Shown here: positions 1 through 12,900 of the stretch, piece by piece
Position numbering within the stretch: position 1 is the stretch's first letter
Layout of the letters: each line of letters opens with the position of its first letter
NCBI GenBank assembly: GCA_025617745.1
Contig: CM046867.1
Location: 26,528,705-26,592,704, forward strand
DNA length: 64,000 nt
Direction of reading: 5' to 3'
DNA from: Heliocidaris erythrogramma
Taxonomy: Eukaryota; Echinodermata; Echinoidea; Camarodonta; Echinometridae
The notes under the pieces: model-generated
What the model was told of the DNA's origin: nothing
What the model saw: the letters and a program-made list of their open reading frames with translations, nothing else
The model's database searches: none
Program-made: the position numbers and the translations under genes

Positions 1-590
1 TTGTAAAAAAAAAATATGTGTATAATATTTGTTGACGTCAGGCACAAACAGGCCTACGCCCAGAGAGTCACACAAAGGCATAAAGTCCTCCCCAAGCGGA
101 CAACCTAAAAAGATGATGAGATAGAGTGAGCATGGACTGATAATAATAATAAATCATTTAAAAGCGCAGAAACTATTTCTATATATTCCACTGAGTTAAA
201 AAGCTCTTAAATGCCTTTGCTGCATAATGCTGATAATTGTGATGATTTTAATGGAGGTTTATTACCTAAATCAAATTCCATTTTGCATCACCCATGCAGT
301 TGGAATCCTTAGCTCACCCAGTTAGGCCTGGTACCCTCTTGCTGCTCCGTTCACCGACAATTTGAGGGACAAGCCCAGTCGGCACATCACTCACATGCAG
401 GAGGCCAGGAGCTCTAGCACTTAATGCCACCAGGCCCCAGATGGGCGGCCAACGAGACCGATTGGCAATAACAAAATAAGTTTATACATAATTATAAAGG
501 ATAAGAAACAAATCGCATATTCATATTTTACAATTTATATCACTCTATGTAATGAGCTAAAAAATACTTTTGTCACTGTAATTGTTATCT
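1..590. other. Unassigned leading segment
   Basis: No gene or clear repeat structure is visible. A GC-richer stretch near 320-450 differs in composition from the AT-rich satellite that follows but has no supportable reading frame. Confidence 0.5.
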
Positions 591-3500
591 GTCATACGAT
601 AGTTTAAAAAGAATTAAAAGATAAAAACGCATTTCATCCATTTCCGTGTGTACTGCATAAGACGGCCCGTATGCCGGTTACAGCCTTGGATTCAATTTAA
701 AACAGTAAGACCCAGACAAAAAGTTTCGGCATGTGACCTACATGAGAGTAAAGAGCAACTATTCAGCTTTCATCTCATATAAGTCATTATTTAGTTAAAA
801 TGTCATAGGATAGTTTAAAAAGCATTAAAAGATAAAAACGAATTCTGTACATTTCCGCTATATTGTGCGGATAAGACCTCCGGTATACTGTTTTGGGCTC
901 TGATTTCAATTTAAAACAGTAAGACCCAGACAAAAAGTTTCGGCATGTGACCTATATGAGAGTAAAGAGCAACTATTCAGCTTTCATCTCATATAAGCCA
1001 TTATTTAGTTAAAATGTCATACGATAGTTTTAAAAGCCCTGAAAGTTAAAAACGCATTTCGTCCATTTCCGCTATATTGTGCGGATAAGACCTCCGGTAT
1101 ACTGTTTTGGGCTCTGATTTCAATTTAAAACAGTAAGACCCAGACAAAAAGTTTCGGCATGTGACCTATATGAGAGTAAAGAACAACTATTCAGCTTTCA
1201 TCTCATATAAGCCATTATTTAGTTAAAATGTCATACGATAGTTTTAAAAGCCCTGAAAGTTAAAAACGCATTTCGTCCATTTCCGTGTGTACTGTGCGGA
1301 TATGACGGCCCGTATGCCGGTTACAGCCTTGGATTCAATTTAAAACAGTAAGACCCAGACAAAAAGTTTCGGCATGTGACCTATATGAGAGTAAAGAGCA
1401 ACTATTCAGCTTTAACCTCATATGAATCATTATTTAGTTAAAATGTCATACGATAGTTTTAAAAGCCCTGAAAGTTAAAAACGCATTTCGTCCATTTCCG
1501 TGTGTACTGTGCGGATAAGACCTCCCGTATGCCAGTTACAACCTTGGATTCAATTTAAAACAGTAAGACCCAGACAAAAAGTTTCGGCATGTGACCTACA
1601 TGAGAGTAAAGAGCAACTATTCAGCTTTCATCTCATATAAGTCATTATTTAGTTAAAATGTCATACGATAGTTTTAAAAGGCTTTAAAGGTAAAAACGGA
1701 TTTTGTACATTTCCGCTATATTGTGCGGATAAGACCCCCGGTATGACGTTTTGAGCCCTGATTTCAATTTAAAACAGTAAGACCCAGACAAAAAGTTTCG
1801 GCATGTGACCTACATGAGAGTAAAGAACAACTATTCAGCTTTCATCTCATATAAGTCATTATTTAGTTAAAATGTCATACGATAGTTTTAAAAGCCCTGA
1901 AAGTTAAAAACGCATTTCGTCCATTTCCGCTATATTGTGCGGATAAGACCTCCGGTATGATGTTTTGAGCCTTGATTTCAATTTAAAACAGTAAGACCCA
2001 GACAAAAAGTTTCGGCATGTGACCTATATGAGAGTAAAGAACAACTATTCAGCTTTCATCTCATATTAGCCATTATTTAGTTAAAATGTCATACGATAGT
2101 TTTAAAAGGCTTTAAATTTAAAAACAAATTCTGTACATTTCCGCTATATTGTGCGGATAAGACCTCCGGTATGACGTTTCGAGCCCTAATTTCAATTTAA
2201 AACAGTAAGACCCAGACAAAAAGTTTCGGCATGTGACCTATATGAGAGTAAAGAGCAACTATTCAGCTTTAATATCATATAAGTCATTATTTAGTTAAAA
2301 TGTCATACGATAGTTTTAAAAGCCCTGAAAGTTAAAAACGAATTCTGGACATTTCCGCTCTATTGTGCGGATAAGACCTCCGGTATGACGTTTCGAGCCC
2401 TAATTTCAATTTAAAACAGTAAGACCCAGACAAAAAGTTTCGGCATGTGACCTATATGAGAGTAAAGATCAACTATTCAGCTTTGATCTCATGTAGGTCA
2501 TTATTTAGTTAAAATGTCATACAATAGTTTTAAAAGCCCTGAAAGTTAAAAACGAATTCTGTACATTTCCGCTATATTATGCGGATAAGACCTCCGGTAT
2601 GAGGTTTCGAGCCCTAATTTCAATTTAAAACAGTAAGACCCAGACAAAAAGTTTCGGCATGTGACCTATATGAGAGTAAAGATCAACTATTCAGCTTTGA
2701 TCTCATGTAGGTCATTATTTAGTTAAAATGTCATACGATAGTTTTAAAAGCCCTGAAAGTTAAAAACGAATTCTGTACATTTCCGCTATATTATGCGGAT
2801 AAGACCTCCGGTATGAGGTTTCGAGCCCTAATTTCAATTTAAAACAGTAAGACCCAGACAAAAAGTTTCGGCATGTGACCTATATGAGATTAAAGATCAA
2901 CTATTCAGCTTTGATCTCATGTAGGTCATTATTTAGTTAAAATGTCATACGATAGTTTTAAAAGGCTTTAAAGTTAAAAACGAATTCTGGACATTTCCGC
3001 TCTATTGTGCGGATAAGACCTCCGGTATGACGTTTTCAGCCCTAACTTCACTTTAAAACAGTAAGACCCAGACAAAAAGTTTCGGCATGTGACCTATATG
3101 AGATTAAAGATCAACTATTCAGCTTTGATCTCATGTAGGTCATTATTTAGTTAAAATGTCATACGATAGTTTTAAAAGGCTTTAAAGTTAAAAACGAATT
3201 CTGTACATTTCCGCTATATTATGCGGATAAGACCTCCGGTATGACGTTTTAAGCCCTAATTTCACTTTAAAACAGTAAGACCCAGACAAAAAGTTTCGGC
3301 ATGTGACCTATATGAGAGTAAAGAGCAACTATCCAGCTTTCATCTCATATAAGTCATTGTTTAGTTAAAATGTCATACGATAGTTTAAAAAGCATTAAAA
3401 AATAAAAACGCATTTCGTCCATTTCCGCGTGTACTCTGCGGATAAGACCTCCCGTATGCCAGTTACAGCCTTGGATTAAACTTAAAACAGTAAGACCCAG

Positions 3501-3610
3501 ACAAAAAGTTTCGGCATGTAACCTACATGAGAGTAAATAGCAACTATTCAGCTTTCATCTCATATAGGTCATTGTTTAATTAAAATGTTATACGATAGTT
3601 TTAAAAGCAT
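590..3610 (+). repeat. Tandem array 1: about 14 units of 214-215 bp
   Basis: The marker GTTTCGGCATGTGACC recurs at 723, 937, 1151, 1366, 1581, 1795, 2009, 2223, 2437, 2651, 2865, 3079 and 3293, and as a variant at 3508. Spacing is 214 or 215 bp. Units differ mainly in the block after CATTTCCG, where a TATATTGTGCGG form and a TGTGTACTGTGCGG form alternate, which suggests subfamilies. The best conserved part reads TTTAAAACAGTAAGACCCAG followed by ACAAAAAGTTTCGGCATGTG. It aligns with TTTAAACAGTAAGATCCAG of arrays 2 and 3, so all three arrays share an ancestor. No coding signal is seen. Confidence 0.95.
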
Positions 3611-3639
3611 TCCAATCTAGTCTTTCATTCCCATTGACG

Positions 3640-3925
3640 TTATCGCCAACCGAGATCCGCAAAATTTTCTTTTTCCTTTTTGATTTGAGATTTTGACGAC
3701 ACTATAAACTCTTTTATTGGTCCGCTGGCTTCCCTTATTGGTCGCTGGCTTAATCGAGCTACCTTTGGCGACCACTCCAGCGACCACTCGGGGGCACCGA
3801 AGCGTGACGCGGCCGAGAACAATAGAAAATCGCTCTACGGTGTCCTCAAAAGAGACAAAACAAAACGAAAAAAATATTGACACCGTAAATCCTTTTCGTT
3901 ACCGGTCGGAAACTTCAATTCAGGT
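3640..3925 (+). promoter_or_regulatory. CCAAT-box-bearing promoter-like segment between arrays 1 and 2
   Basis: Unique sequence carrying two inverted CCAAT boxes (ATTGG at 3716 and 3738) inside repeated TTATTGGTC/GCTGGCTT words. It then becomes GC-rich and reaches a donor-like TTCAG/GTAGGAG near 3923. A similar block with ATTGGTCGC words and a donor-like site lies past array 3 at 14690-14832. This may be a promoter with a first exon or simply the flank of the repeat element. No TATA box or transcript evidence is available. Confidence 0.25.
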
Positions 3926-3984
3926 AGGAGGCTTAGTGAGGCGATGCAGAATCGTACTCCGGGATTAATGAGCGCGTGAAATAT

Positions 3985-6900
3985 TAAGCTTTATCATGGT
4001 AAATGCCACATACCGGAGCAAGATGTCTGGATCTTACTATTTTAACTTAGTCATTTAGACACCCCCTAAATAACCCGGCTTCCAACGAAGAGTAAGCATA
4101 ATGATTGCAAAATAAAGTGGTTAAATAAAAGCTCTCTCAAATTTCCATCGACATTTTTTATTCTTAGCTGATTAGCTTTCTGGTAATATATGCCACATAC
4201 CGGGGCAAGATGTCTGGATCTTACTGTTTAAACTTCAACACGGCACATATTCTGAAAATATTACACTTCGTATTCACAATAGAGCCAGTGCGGTATTACG
4301 GGGCTTCACGTTACTCAATAATGAGGTTCGGAAGAAAAAGTGAATAATAAATGCTCGCAAGACATTTCATATTCTTAGCTGATTACACCATGAAATAGAG
4401 GGGATATTCAGCTTTAGCATGGTGTAGGTGACTATGCTTAGCAAGTTGTCTGGATCTTACTGCTTAAACTTCAACAAGGCACATATTCTCGAAATAAAAA
4501 CGCTCGTATTGTATTATGGAGCTTCGTAACTCAATAATGAAGTGCTGAAGGAAGAGTGCTATAAATGTTCGCAAGACATTTTATATTCTTAGCTGATTAC
4601 AAAATGAAATAGAGGAGATATTCAGCTTTATCATGGTATAGGTCACTATGCTTAGCAAGTTGTCTGGATCTTACTGTTTAAACTTCAACACGGCACATAT
4701 TCTCAAAATATTACACTTCGTATGAACAATAGCGCCAGTGCGGTATTGCGGGGCTTCACGTTACTCAATAATGAAGTTCGGAAGAAAAAGTGTTATAAAC
4801 GTTCGCAAGACATTTCATATTCTTAGCTGATTACACCATGAAATAGGAGATATATTCAGCTTTATCATGGTATAGGTCACTATGCTTAGCAAGTTGTCTG
4901 GATCTTACTGTTTAAACTTCACCACGGCACATATTCTCCAAATATTACACTCCACATTTAAAACGTTCGTATTGTATTATGGAGCTTCGTAACTCAATAA
5001 TGAAGTGCTGAAGAAAAAGTGCTATAAACGTTCGCAAGACATTTCATATTCTTAGCTGATTACACCATGAAATAGGAGATATATTCAGCTTTATCATGGT
5101 ATAGGTCACTATGCTTAGCAAGTTGTCTGGATCTTACTGTTTAAACTTCACCACGGGCACATATTCTCCAAATATTACACTCCACATTTAAAACGTTCGT
5201 ATTGTATTATGGAGCTTCGTAACTCAATAATGAAGTGCTGAAGAAAAAGTGCTATAAATGTTCGCAAGACCTTTTATATTTTTAGCTGATTACACCATGA
5301 AATAGAGGAGATATTCAGCTTTATTATGGTATAGGTCACTATGCTTAGCAAGTTGTCTGGATCTTACTGTTTAAACTTCAACACGGCACATATTCTCGAT
5401 ATTATTACACTCCGCATTAAAGCGCTCGTATTGTATTATGGAGCTTCGTAACTCAATAAAGAAGTTCTGCAGAAAAAGTGTTATAAATGTTCGCAAGACA
5501 TTTTATATTTTTAGCTGATCACACCATGAAATAGAGGAGATATTCAGCTTTATTATGGTATAGGTCACTATGCTTAGCAAGTTGTCTGGATCTTACTGTT
5601 TAAACTTCAACACGGCATATATTCTCGACATTATTACACTTCGCATGAACAATATAGCGCCGGTGCGATATTCTATGCAGCTTCACGTAACTCAATAATG
5701 GAGTTCTGCAGAAAAGGTATTATAAATGTTCGCAAGACATTTCATATTCTTAGCTGTTTATACCATGAAAAAGAGGAAATATTCAGCTTTCTCATGGTAT
5801 AGGTCACTATGCTTAGCAAGTTGTCTGGATCTTACTGTTTAAACTTCAACACGGCATATATTCTCGAAATATTACGCTCCGCATTAGAGCGCTCGTATTG
5901 TATTATGGAGCTTCGTAACTCAATAATGAAGTTCTGCAGAAAAAGTGTTATAAATGTTCGCAAGACATTTCATATTCTTAGCTCTTTACACCAAGAAAAA
6001 GAGGAGATATTCAGCTTTCTCATGGTATAGGTCACTATGCTTAGCAAGCTGTCTAGATCTTACTGTTTAAACTTCAACACGGCACATATTCTCAAAATAT
6101 TACACTTCGTATGAACAATAGCGCCAGTGCGGTATTGCGGGGCTTCACGTGACTCAATAATGGAGTTCTGCAGAAAAGGTATTATAAATGTTCGCAAGAC
6201 ATTTCATATTCTTAGCTGTTTATACCATGAAAAAGAGGAAATATTCAGCTTTCTCATGGTATAGGTCACTATGCTTAGCAAGTTGTCTGGATCTTACTGT
6301 TTAAACTTCAACACGGCACATATTCTCGATATTATTACACTCCGCATTAAAGCGCTCGTATTGTATTATGGAGCTTCGTAACTCAATAAAGAAGTTCTGC
6401 AGAAAAAGTGTTATAAATGTTCGCAAGACATTTTATATTTTTAGCTGATTACACCATGAAATAGAAGAGATATTCAGCTTTATTATGGTATAGGTCACTA
6501 TGCTTAGCAAGTTGTCTGGATCTTACTGTTTAAACTTCAACACGGCATATATTCTCGACATTATTACACTTCGCATGAACAATATAGCGCCGGTGCGATA
6601 TTCTATGCAGCTTCACGTAACTCAATAATGGAGTTCTGCAGAAAAGGTATTATAAATGTTCGCAAGACATTTCATATTCTTAGCTGTTTATACCATGAAA
6701 AAGAGGAAATATTCAGCTTTCTCATGGTATAGGTCACTATGCTTAGCAAGTTGTCTGGATCTTACTGTTTAAACTTAAACACGGCATATCGTGTGTTGAG
6801 AGCCAGAAGGGCGTTAACTCTGTGTTAAAACATATGAGTTAACGCCCTTCTGGCTCTCAACACACGATATATTCTCGATATTATTACGCTTCGCATGAAC

Positions 6901-7246
6901 AATATAGCGCCAGTGCAATATGCAGGTTCACGTAACTCAATAATGAAGTTCTGCAGAAAAGGTGTTATAAATATTCGCAAGACATTTCATATTCTTAGCT
7001 GATTACACCATGAAATAGGAGATATATTCAGCTTTATCATGGTATAGGTCACTATGCTTAGCAAGTTGTCTGGATCTTACTGTTTAAACTTCAACACGGC
7101 ACATATTCTCGATATTATTACACTCCGCATTAAAGCGCTCATATTGTATTATGGAGCTTCGTAACTCAATAAAGAAGTTCTGCAGAAAAAGTGTTATAAA
7201 TGTTCGCAAGACATTTCATATTCTTAGCTGATTACACCATGAAATA
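3985..7246 (-). repeat. Tandem array 2: about 14 units of roughly 230 bp, inverted relative to array 3
   Basis: GTCTGGATCTTACTGTTTAA recurs about 14 times, from near 4025 to 7069, mostly 228-240 bp apart; the first units are shorter or more diverged. Two unit types intermix: one reads TATTATGGAGCTTCGTAACT, the other GGGGCTTCACGTTACTC or GCAGCTTCACGTAACTC with a 9-bp length difference. Some units hold an open frame of 73 codons on the plus strand (for example 5809-6030). The right edge ends in GATTACACCATGAAATAG, the reverse complement of the left edge of array 3, so the arms pair right up to the spacer. One unit carries a hairpin insertion at 6786-6870. Confidence 0.95.
6786..6870. mobile_element. 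Palindromic MITE-like insertion (35-bp perfect arms, 15-bp loop)
   Basis: The arms 6786-6820 and 6836-6870 are perfect reverse complements, separated by 15 bases. The element interrupts one array-2 unit between ACGGC and ATTCTC. Comparison with neighbouring units shows it is an insertion, with either a 4-bp ATAT or a 2-bp TA target duplication; the palindrome makes the two indistinguishable. There is no coding capacity. A degraded relative with the same TGTTGAGAG...CTCTCAACA ends lies at 31823-31873. Confidence 0.85.
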
Positions 7247-7667
7247 GATGAGAGGCGGTGGAACGTCAGGCTCGGACAATGGAAGTGGTGGTGATGGAGG
7301 GGGGGGGGGGGGGTTGTAGAGCCCAGAAATGTAAAAATGTACCATAAATGTAAGAATAACCACGGTTTCCTGACCATTAAAATCCCTAAAATATCGAAAG
7401 ATCCTAAATTTACCAAAAATGTAAAAACATGTCAACTGCAAAAGTAAAAATTAAACTTAGTGGTTTACTATTGTTTTCCCTTCATATGATCAGTTTACTG
7501 TTTACAGGGGCGGGGGAGGGGGTGGGGTCGAGTAGCTGACCAAAATCTTCAACGGCAGGAAAAATCACACATAGTCGCAATAGAACAACAATTTTTAAAA
7601 TTTATCAGTCTCAAGATGGTGCTTCATATATAACTAAAATTTGAACGTAATTTCTACTCTTGATTCT

Positions 7668-8850
7668 AGGACAACTATCCCCTGGAAAACTACCCCGCAC
7701 CAGTGGCGTATCTACCGGGGGGGCAGAGGGGGCACGTTACCCGGGCGGCACTTGAATGAGGCGCAAAAAACGCAAAAAAGAGAAAGAAATGGGGGAAAAT
7801 AATACAAGAAAAGTATGGTCTTTCAGGGTTATTTGCGCCGCGGTCAATAACAAAATGCGTAAGATATGGTGTTTTATAGGGTTTGAAATGCAAAAATTTT
7901 CTAAAGCTCGGTCCCTTTGTTCCCTCGCATAATATTTTTCAGGATCCTGCCATTTAAAGCCACGCCAATGGCGTTTTAAAAGTGTTAACCATTAATTGAC
8001 TCTAGTTGCTTTGCCCCCCCCCCCCTCCCCCCGCCGCATAAGGCAGGAGCTTGTTAAATTGCGGGACCCGGATGGGATATAAGTGAATAAAAAGCACTTT
8101 CAAAGTATAGAACATTCGAAAGAAATCGTAATTTTGCCTTGCTATTGCCTTGCTATATTCCTCAAACATATTTCTTCAGGATTTTCATTGATTTTGCACC
8201 CCCAATAAGGAATATTCAAAATATAAAAAAAATCTATAGTTAGGTCGATGTATTCCCTTGGACTTTTTATCTAAGGTTAAAATACATAAGAAATGTCAAT
8301 TTAAGGGGTAAAAAAAAAGAACTAACAACCCCGGGTTATGTTCACCAAAACTCATTTTCACGTAGTGCCATCATCTCTAACCTAATAACGCTCATCAGTC
8401 TGAGTTTGGGCATGGGTGGGGGGGGGGGGGGGGGGTGGGGTGTGCAGATTTGACAGTTTGCCCCGGGCGCAGGAAGACCTGGATACGCCACTGCCCCGGA
8501 CAACAAACCCCCCTGGACCACTATCCCATAGAACAATTATCCCCAGGACAACTACCCCCAGGACAGCTACCCCAGGATAATTACCCCCCTCCCCCGGACA
8601 ATTACCCCAGGAAAAATTACATCCCATAAAATGACAATTACACCGATACCCCCCCCCCCCCGAGCAATACTTTAGTCCCCCCCCCCCGATAACTACCCCT
8701 TGGACAATTATCCCCCGGACAACTACAACCTGGACAATTATTCCCCCGGACAACCCCAGAATCCGGGGGTAGTTGTCCTGGGGATAATTGTCCTGAGGGG
8801 GTAGTTGTCCAGGGGAAGTTGTCCGGGGGTAGTTGTCCGGGGGTATTTAT
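7668..8850. repeat. Foldback array of about 15-bp units (GGACAACTACCCCCA type)
   Basis: Units of about 15 bp read GGACAACTACCCCCA or GGACAATTATCCCCC from 7668 to 8750, interrupted by the insertion at 7701-8493. They are followed from about 8760 to 8850 by the reverse complement (GTAGTTGTCCTGGGG), so the region can fold into a long hairpin. This matches what is known of sea urchin foldback (TU) transposons, whose outer inverted repeats are built of short tandem units. A direct comparison with TU sequence was not possible, so the family name is a suggestion. Confidence 0.75.
7701..8493. mobile_element. hAT-like non-autonomous element with target duplication
   Basis: The left end is CAGTGGCGTATCTAC and the right end, read inward, is CAGTGGCGTATCCAG. 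The flanks CCCCGCAC and CCCCGGAC form an 8-bp target duplication with one mismatch. The CAGTG start and 8-bp duplication are characteristic of the hAT superfamily. The 793-bp body has no transposase frame. It sits inside the 15-bp foldback array, so it is younger. A relative lacking a clear right end is at 59763-59990, sharing the GGGCGGCACTTG and AAAGCTCGGT blocks. Confidence 0.75.
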
Positions 8851-9365
8851 TTACGCGACTTTTAATGATTAAATATGTAATGGTTGCAGTAAAATTACAC
8901 GCCTGAAACCTGCATGTTATCGTTTCAATTAGTGGTAATCAAAGAAAACACATAACTACGCTATATACGGTACAAGTATAAAATAATAAAAGAAATTAAA
9001 ATGGAATAAAAATATAAAATGAAATGAAATGATATAAAATAAAATAAAGTAACATCCGAAATCCGAGGGGTGTGGATTGTAAATATATTTTCAGCAGAAC
9101 AAACAAACAAAATTAATTTTAAAACACTTTCTAAAAATGACTCAGAACGAAATGAACAATGTTCGTCATTTTTTGTGACTGTGGTATGGGTCAATTTTAT
9201 CAGTCACAAAAGTTACAGAAGAATGCCTTAAGTTCGATTTCAATTCGACAAATGACACACATTATGTGGGGGTATAGGGTGCGTCATTAACATTGGCACG
9301 TATAATTTTCTTGTAACAAAAGGTGCCCCTCCCCACTTCCATTGTCCGAGCCCGACGTTCCGCCG

Positions 9366-9604
9366 CAGTGGCGTATCCAGGGGGTGGCGCAACAGGCGCG
9401 CGCCCCTATTGGCCGTCGTTAAAAAAAAACTATCAAAAAAAAAACGTTTTTCATTAAATAGGCTTCAAAATTGGTCACATATAGGATTTTTTTGCATCTC
9501 AGTCCTTCTTCAGAAGCAAAAATTTTCCAAAGGGACCCCTCCCCAAGGACAGCGAGAATAATGCCTGGTGCCCCCCCTATTGGGAAATCATGGATACGCC
9601 CCTG
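9366..9604. mobile_element. Short hAT-like MITE
   Basis: It begins CAGTGGCGTATCCAGG and ends TGGATACGCCCCTG, giving 13-bp near-perfect inverted ends over 239 bp. It abuts the right end of the spacer element. CGCCG flanks both sides, but a full 8-bp duplication is not visible, so the insertion site may have been altered. It carries no gene. Confidence 0.65.
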
Positions 9605-9917
9605 CGCCGCATTTGTATGCATGAAAATAAAATCTGAAATATCTTCAAATATACAAATCAATATAGTTTATGCATGAACTATGGAGCATTAACCTGTCTA
9701 ACCACTTTCAATCAAAATGCAAAGAGGGAAAACACTTCCGACGCGAAGTGGGACCTGCAAAACGATTTTTTTCTGGATATCACCATTGGTTCGATAGCCT
9801 TTGCCCCCCCCCCCCCCAGCAAAGGTCAAAATAAATCACTTTGTGTCTGTATCTGTGTGTGCGGGGGTGTAACTAGACTATGTGATCCTGTGATTTTGTG
9901 TGTCATCCTCCCTGTGC
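9605..9917. other. Unique segment between the spacer element and array 3
   Basis: AT-rich sequence with a poly-C run near 9805 and a TGTGTG-rich patch. No gene or clear repeat is seen. Confidence 0.4.
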
Positions 9918-12900
9918 AAGCTGAATATCTCCTCTATTTCATGGTGTAATCAGCTAAGAATATGAAATGTCTTGCGAACATTTATAACACTTTTTCTGCA
10001 GAACTTCTTTATTGAGTTACGAAGCTCCATAATACAATACGAGCGCTTTAATGCGGAGTGTAATAATATCGAGAATATATGCCGTGTTGAAGTTTAAACA
10101 GTAAGATCCAGACAACTTGCTAAGCATAGTGACCTATACCATGAGAAAGCTGAATATTTCCTCTTTTTCATGGTATAAACAGCTAAGAATATGAAATGTC
10201 TTGCGAACATTTATAACACTTTTTCTTCCGAACTTCATTATTGAGTAACGTGAAGCCCCGCAATACCGCACTGGCGCTATTGTTCATACGAAGTGTAATA
10301 TTTTGAGAATATGTGCCGTGTTGAAGTTTAAACAGTAAGATCCAGACAACTTGCTAAGCATAGTGACCTATACCATAATAAAGCTGAATATCTCCTCTAT
10401 TTCATGGTGTAATCAGCTAAGAATATGAAATGTCTTGCGAACATTTATAACACTTTTTCTGCAGAACTTCTTTATTGAGTTACGAAGCTCCATAATACTA
10501 TAGGAACGTTTTAAATGTGGAGTGTAATATTTGGAGAATATGTGCCGTGGTGAAGTTTAAACAGTAAGATCCAGACAACTTGCTAAGCATAGTGACCTAT
10601 ACCATGATAAAGCTGAATATATCTCCTATTTCATGTTGTAATCAGCTAAGAATATGAAATGTCTTGCGAACGTTTATAACACTTTTTCTTCCGAACTTCA
10701 TTATTGAGTAACGTGAAGCCCCGCAATACCGCACTGGCGCTATTGTTCATACGAAGTGTAATATTTTGAGAATATGTGCCGTGTTGAAGTTTAAACAGTA
10801 AGATCCAGACAACTTGCTAAGCATAGTGACCTATACCATGATAAAGCTGAATATCTCCTCTTTTTCTTGGTGTAAAGAGCTAAGAATATGAAATGTCTTG
10901 CGAATATTTATAACACCTTTTCTGCAGAACTTCATTATTGAGTCACGTGAACCTGCATATTGCACTGGCGCTATATTGTTCATGCGAAGCGTAATAATAT
11001 CGAGAATATATGCCGTGTTTAAGTTTAAACAGTAAGATCCAGACAACTTGCTAAGCATAGTGACCTATACCATGAGAAAGCTGAATATTTCCTCTTTTTC
11101 ATGGTATAAACAGCTAAGAATATGAAATGTCTTGCGAACATTTATAATACCTTTTCTGCAGAACTCCATTATTGAGTCACGTGAAGCCCCGCAATACCGC
11201 ACTGGCGCTATTGTTCATACGAAGTGTAATATTTTGAGAATATGTGCCGTGTTGAAGTTTAAACAGTAAGATCTAGACAGCTTGCTAAGCATAGTGACCT
11301 ATACCATGAAAAAGCTGAATATCTCCTCTTTTTCTTGGTGTAAAGAGCTAAGAATATGAAATGTCTTGCGAACATTTATAACACTTTTTCTGCAGAACTT
11401 CATTATTGAGTTACGAAGCTCCATAATACAATACGAGCGCTCTAATGCGGAGCGTAATATTTCGAGAATATATGCCGTGTTGAAGTTTAAACAGTAAGAT
11501 CCAGACAACTTGCTAAGCATAGTGACCTATACCATGAGAAAGCTGAATATTTCCTCTTTTTCATGGTATAAACAGCTAAGAATATGAAATGTCTTGCGAA
11601 CATTTATAATACCTTTTCTCCAGAACTCCATTATTGAGTTACGTGAAGCTGCATAGAATATCGCACCGGCGCTATATTGTTCATGCGAAGTGTAATAATG
11701 TCGAGAATATATGCCGTGTTGAAGTTTAAACAGTAAGATCCAGACAACTTGCTAAGCATAGTGACCTATACCATGAGAAAGTGAATATCTCCTCTTTTTC
11801 TTGGTGTAAGAAGCTAAGAATATGAAATGTCTTGCGAATATTTATAACACTTTTTCTGCAGTACTTCATTATCGAGTTACGTGAATTCCTCACTGGCGCT
11901 AATGTTCATACGAAGTGTAATATGTCGAGAATATATGCCGTGTTGAAGTTTAAACAGTAAGATCCAGACAACTTGCTAAGCATAGTGACCTATACCATGA
12001 TAAAGCTGAATATCTCCTCTTTTTCTTGGTGTAAGAAGCTAAGAATATGAAATGTCTTGCGAATATTTATAACACTTTTTCTGCAGAACTTCATTATTGA
12101 GTTACGAAGCTCCATAATACAATACGAGCGCTTTAATGCGGAGTGTAATATGTCGAGAATATGTACCGTGTTGAAGTTTAAACAGTAAGATCCACACAAC
12201 TTGCTAAGCATAGTGACCTATACCATAATAAAGCTGAATATTTCCTCTTTTTCATGGTATAAACAGCTAAGAATATGAAATGTCTTGCGAACATTTATAA
12301 CACCTTTTCTCCAGAACTCCATTATTGAGTTACGTGAAGCTGCATAGAATATTGCGCTGGCGCTATTGTTCATGCGAAGTGTAATAATATCGAGAATATA
12401 TGCCGTGTTGAAGTTTAAACAGTAAGATCTAGACAACTTGCTAAGCATAGTGACCTATACCATGAGAAAGCTGAATATCTCCTCTTTTTCTTGGTGTAAA
12501 GAGCTAAGAATATGAAATATCTTGCGAACATTTATAACACTTTTTCTGCAGAACTTCATTATTGAGTTACGAAGCTCCATAATACAATACGAGCGCTCTA
12601 ATGCGGAGCGTAATATTTCGAGAATATATGCCGTGTTGAAGTTTAAACAGTAAGATCCAGACAACTTGCTAAGCATAGTGACCTATACCATGAGAAAGCT
12701 GAATATTTCCTCTTTTTCATGGTATAAACAGCTAAGAATATGAAATGTCTTGCGAACATTTATAACACCTTTTCTGCAGAACTCCATTATTGAGTTACGT
12801 GAAGCTGCATATAATATTGCGCTGGCGCTATTGTTCATGCGAAGCGTAATAATATCGAGAATATATGCCGTGTTGAAGTTTAAACAGTAAGATCCAGACA

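Larger units (their letters stand above)
7251..9365. mobile_element. Spacer element with inverted ends, between the satellite arms
   Basis: The left end (7251-7300) and right end (about 9325-9365) are inverted copies sharing GGAAC, GTC, GGCTCGGACAATGGAAGTGG in the same order. This marks a composite element of about 2.1 kb. It contains the 15-bp foldback array, a hAT-like insertion and several poly-G or poly-C runs. No transposase frame is visible, so it is non-autonomous. Its ends lie within a few bases of array 2 on the left; on the right a second hAT-like insertion and 300 bp of unique DNA separate it from array 3. Confidence 0.6.

Noticed and set aside
8382-8753. Gly-rich minus-strand open frame
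   Set aside because: It is the translation of the 15-bp foldback repeat and a poly-G run, not a gene.
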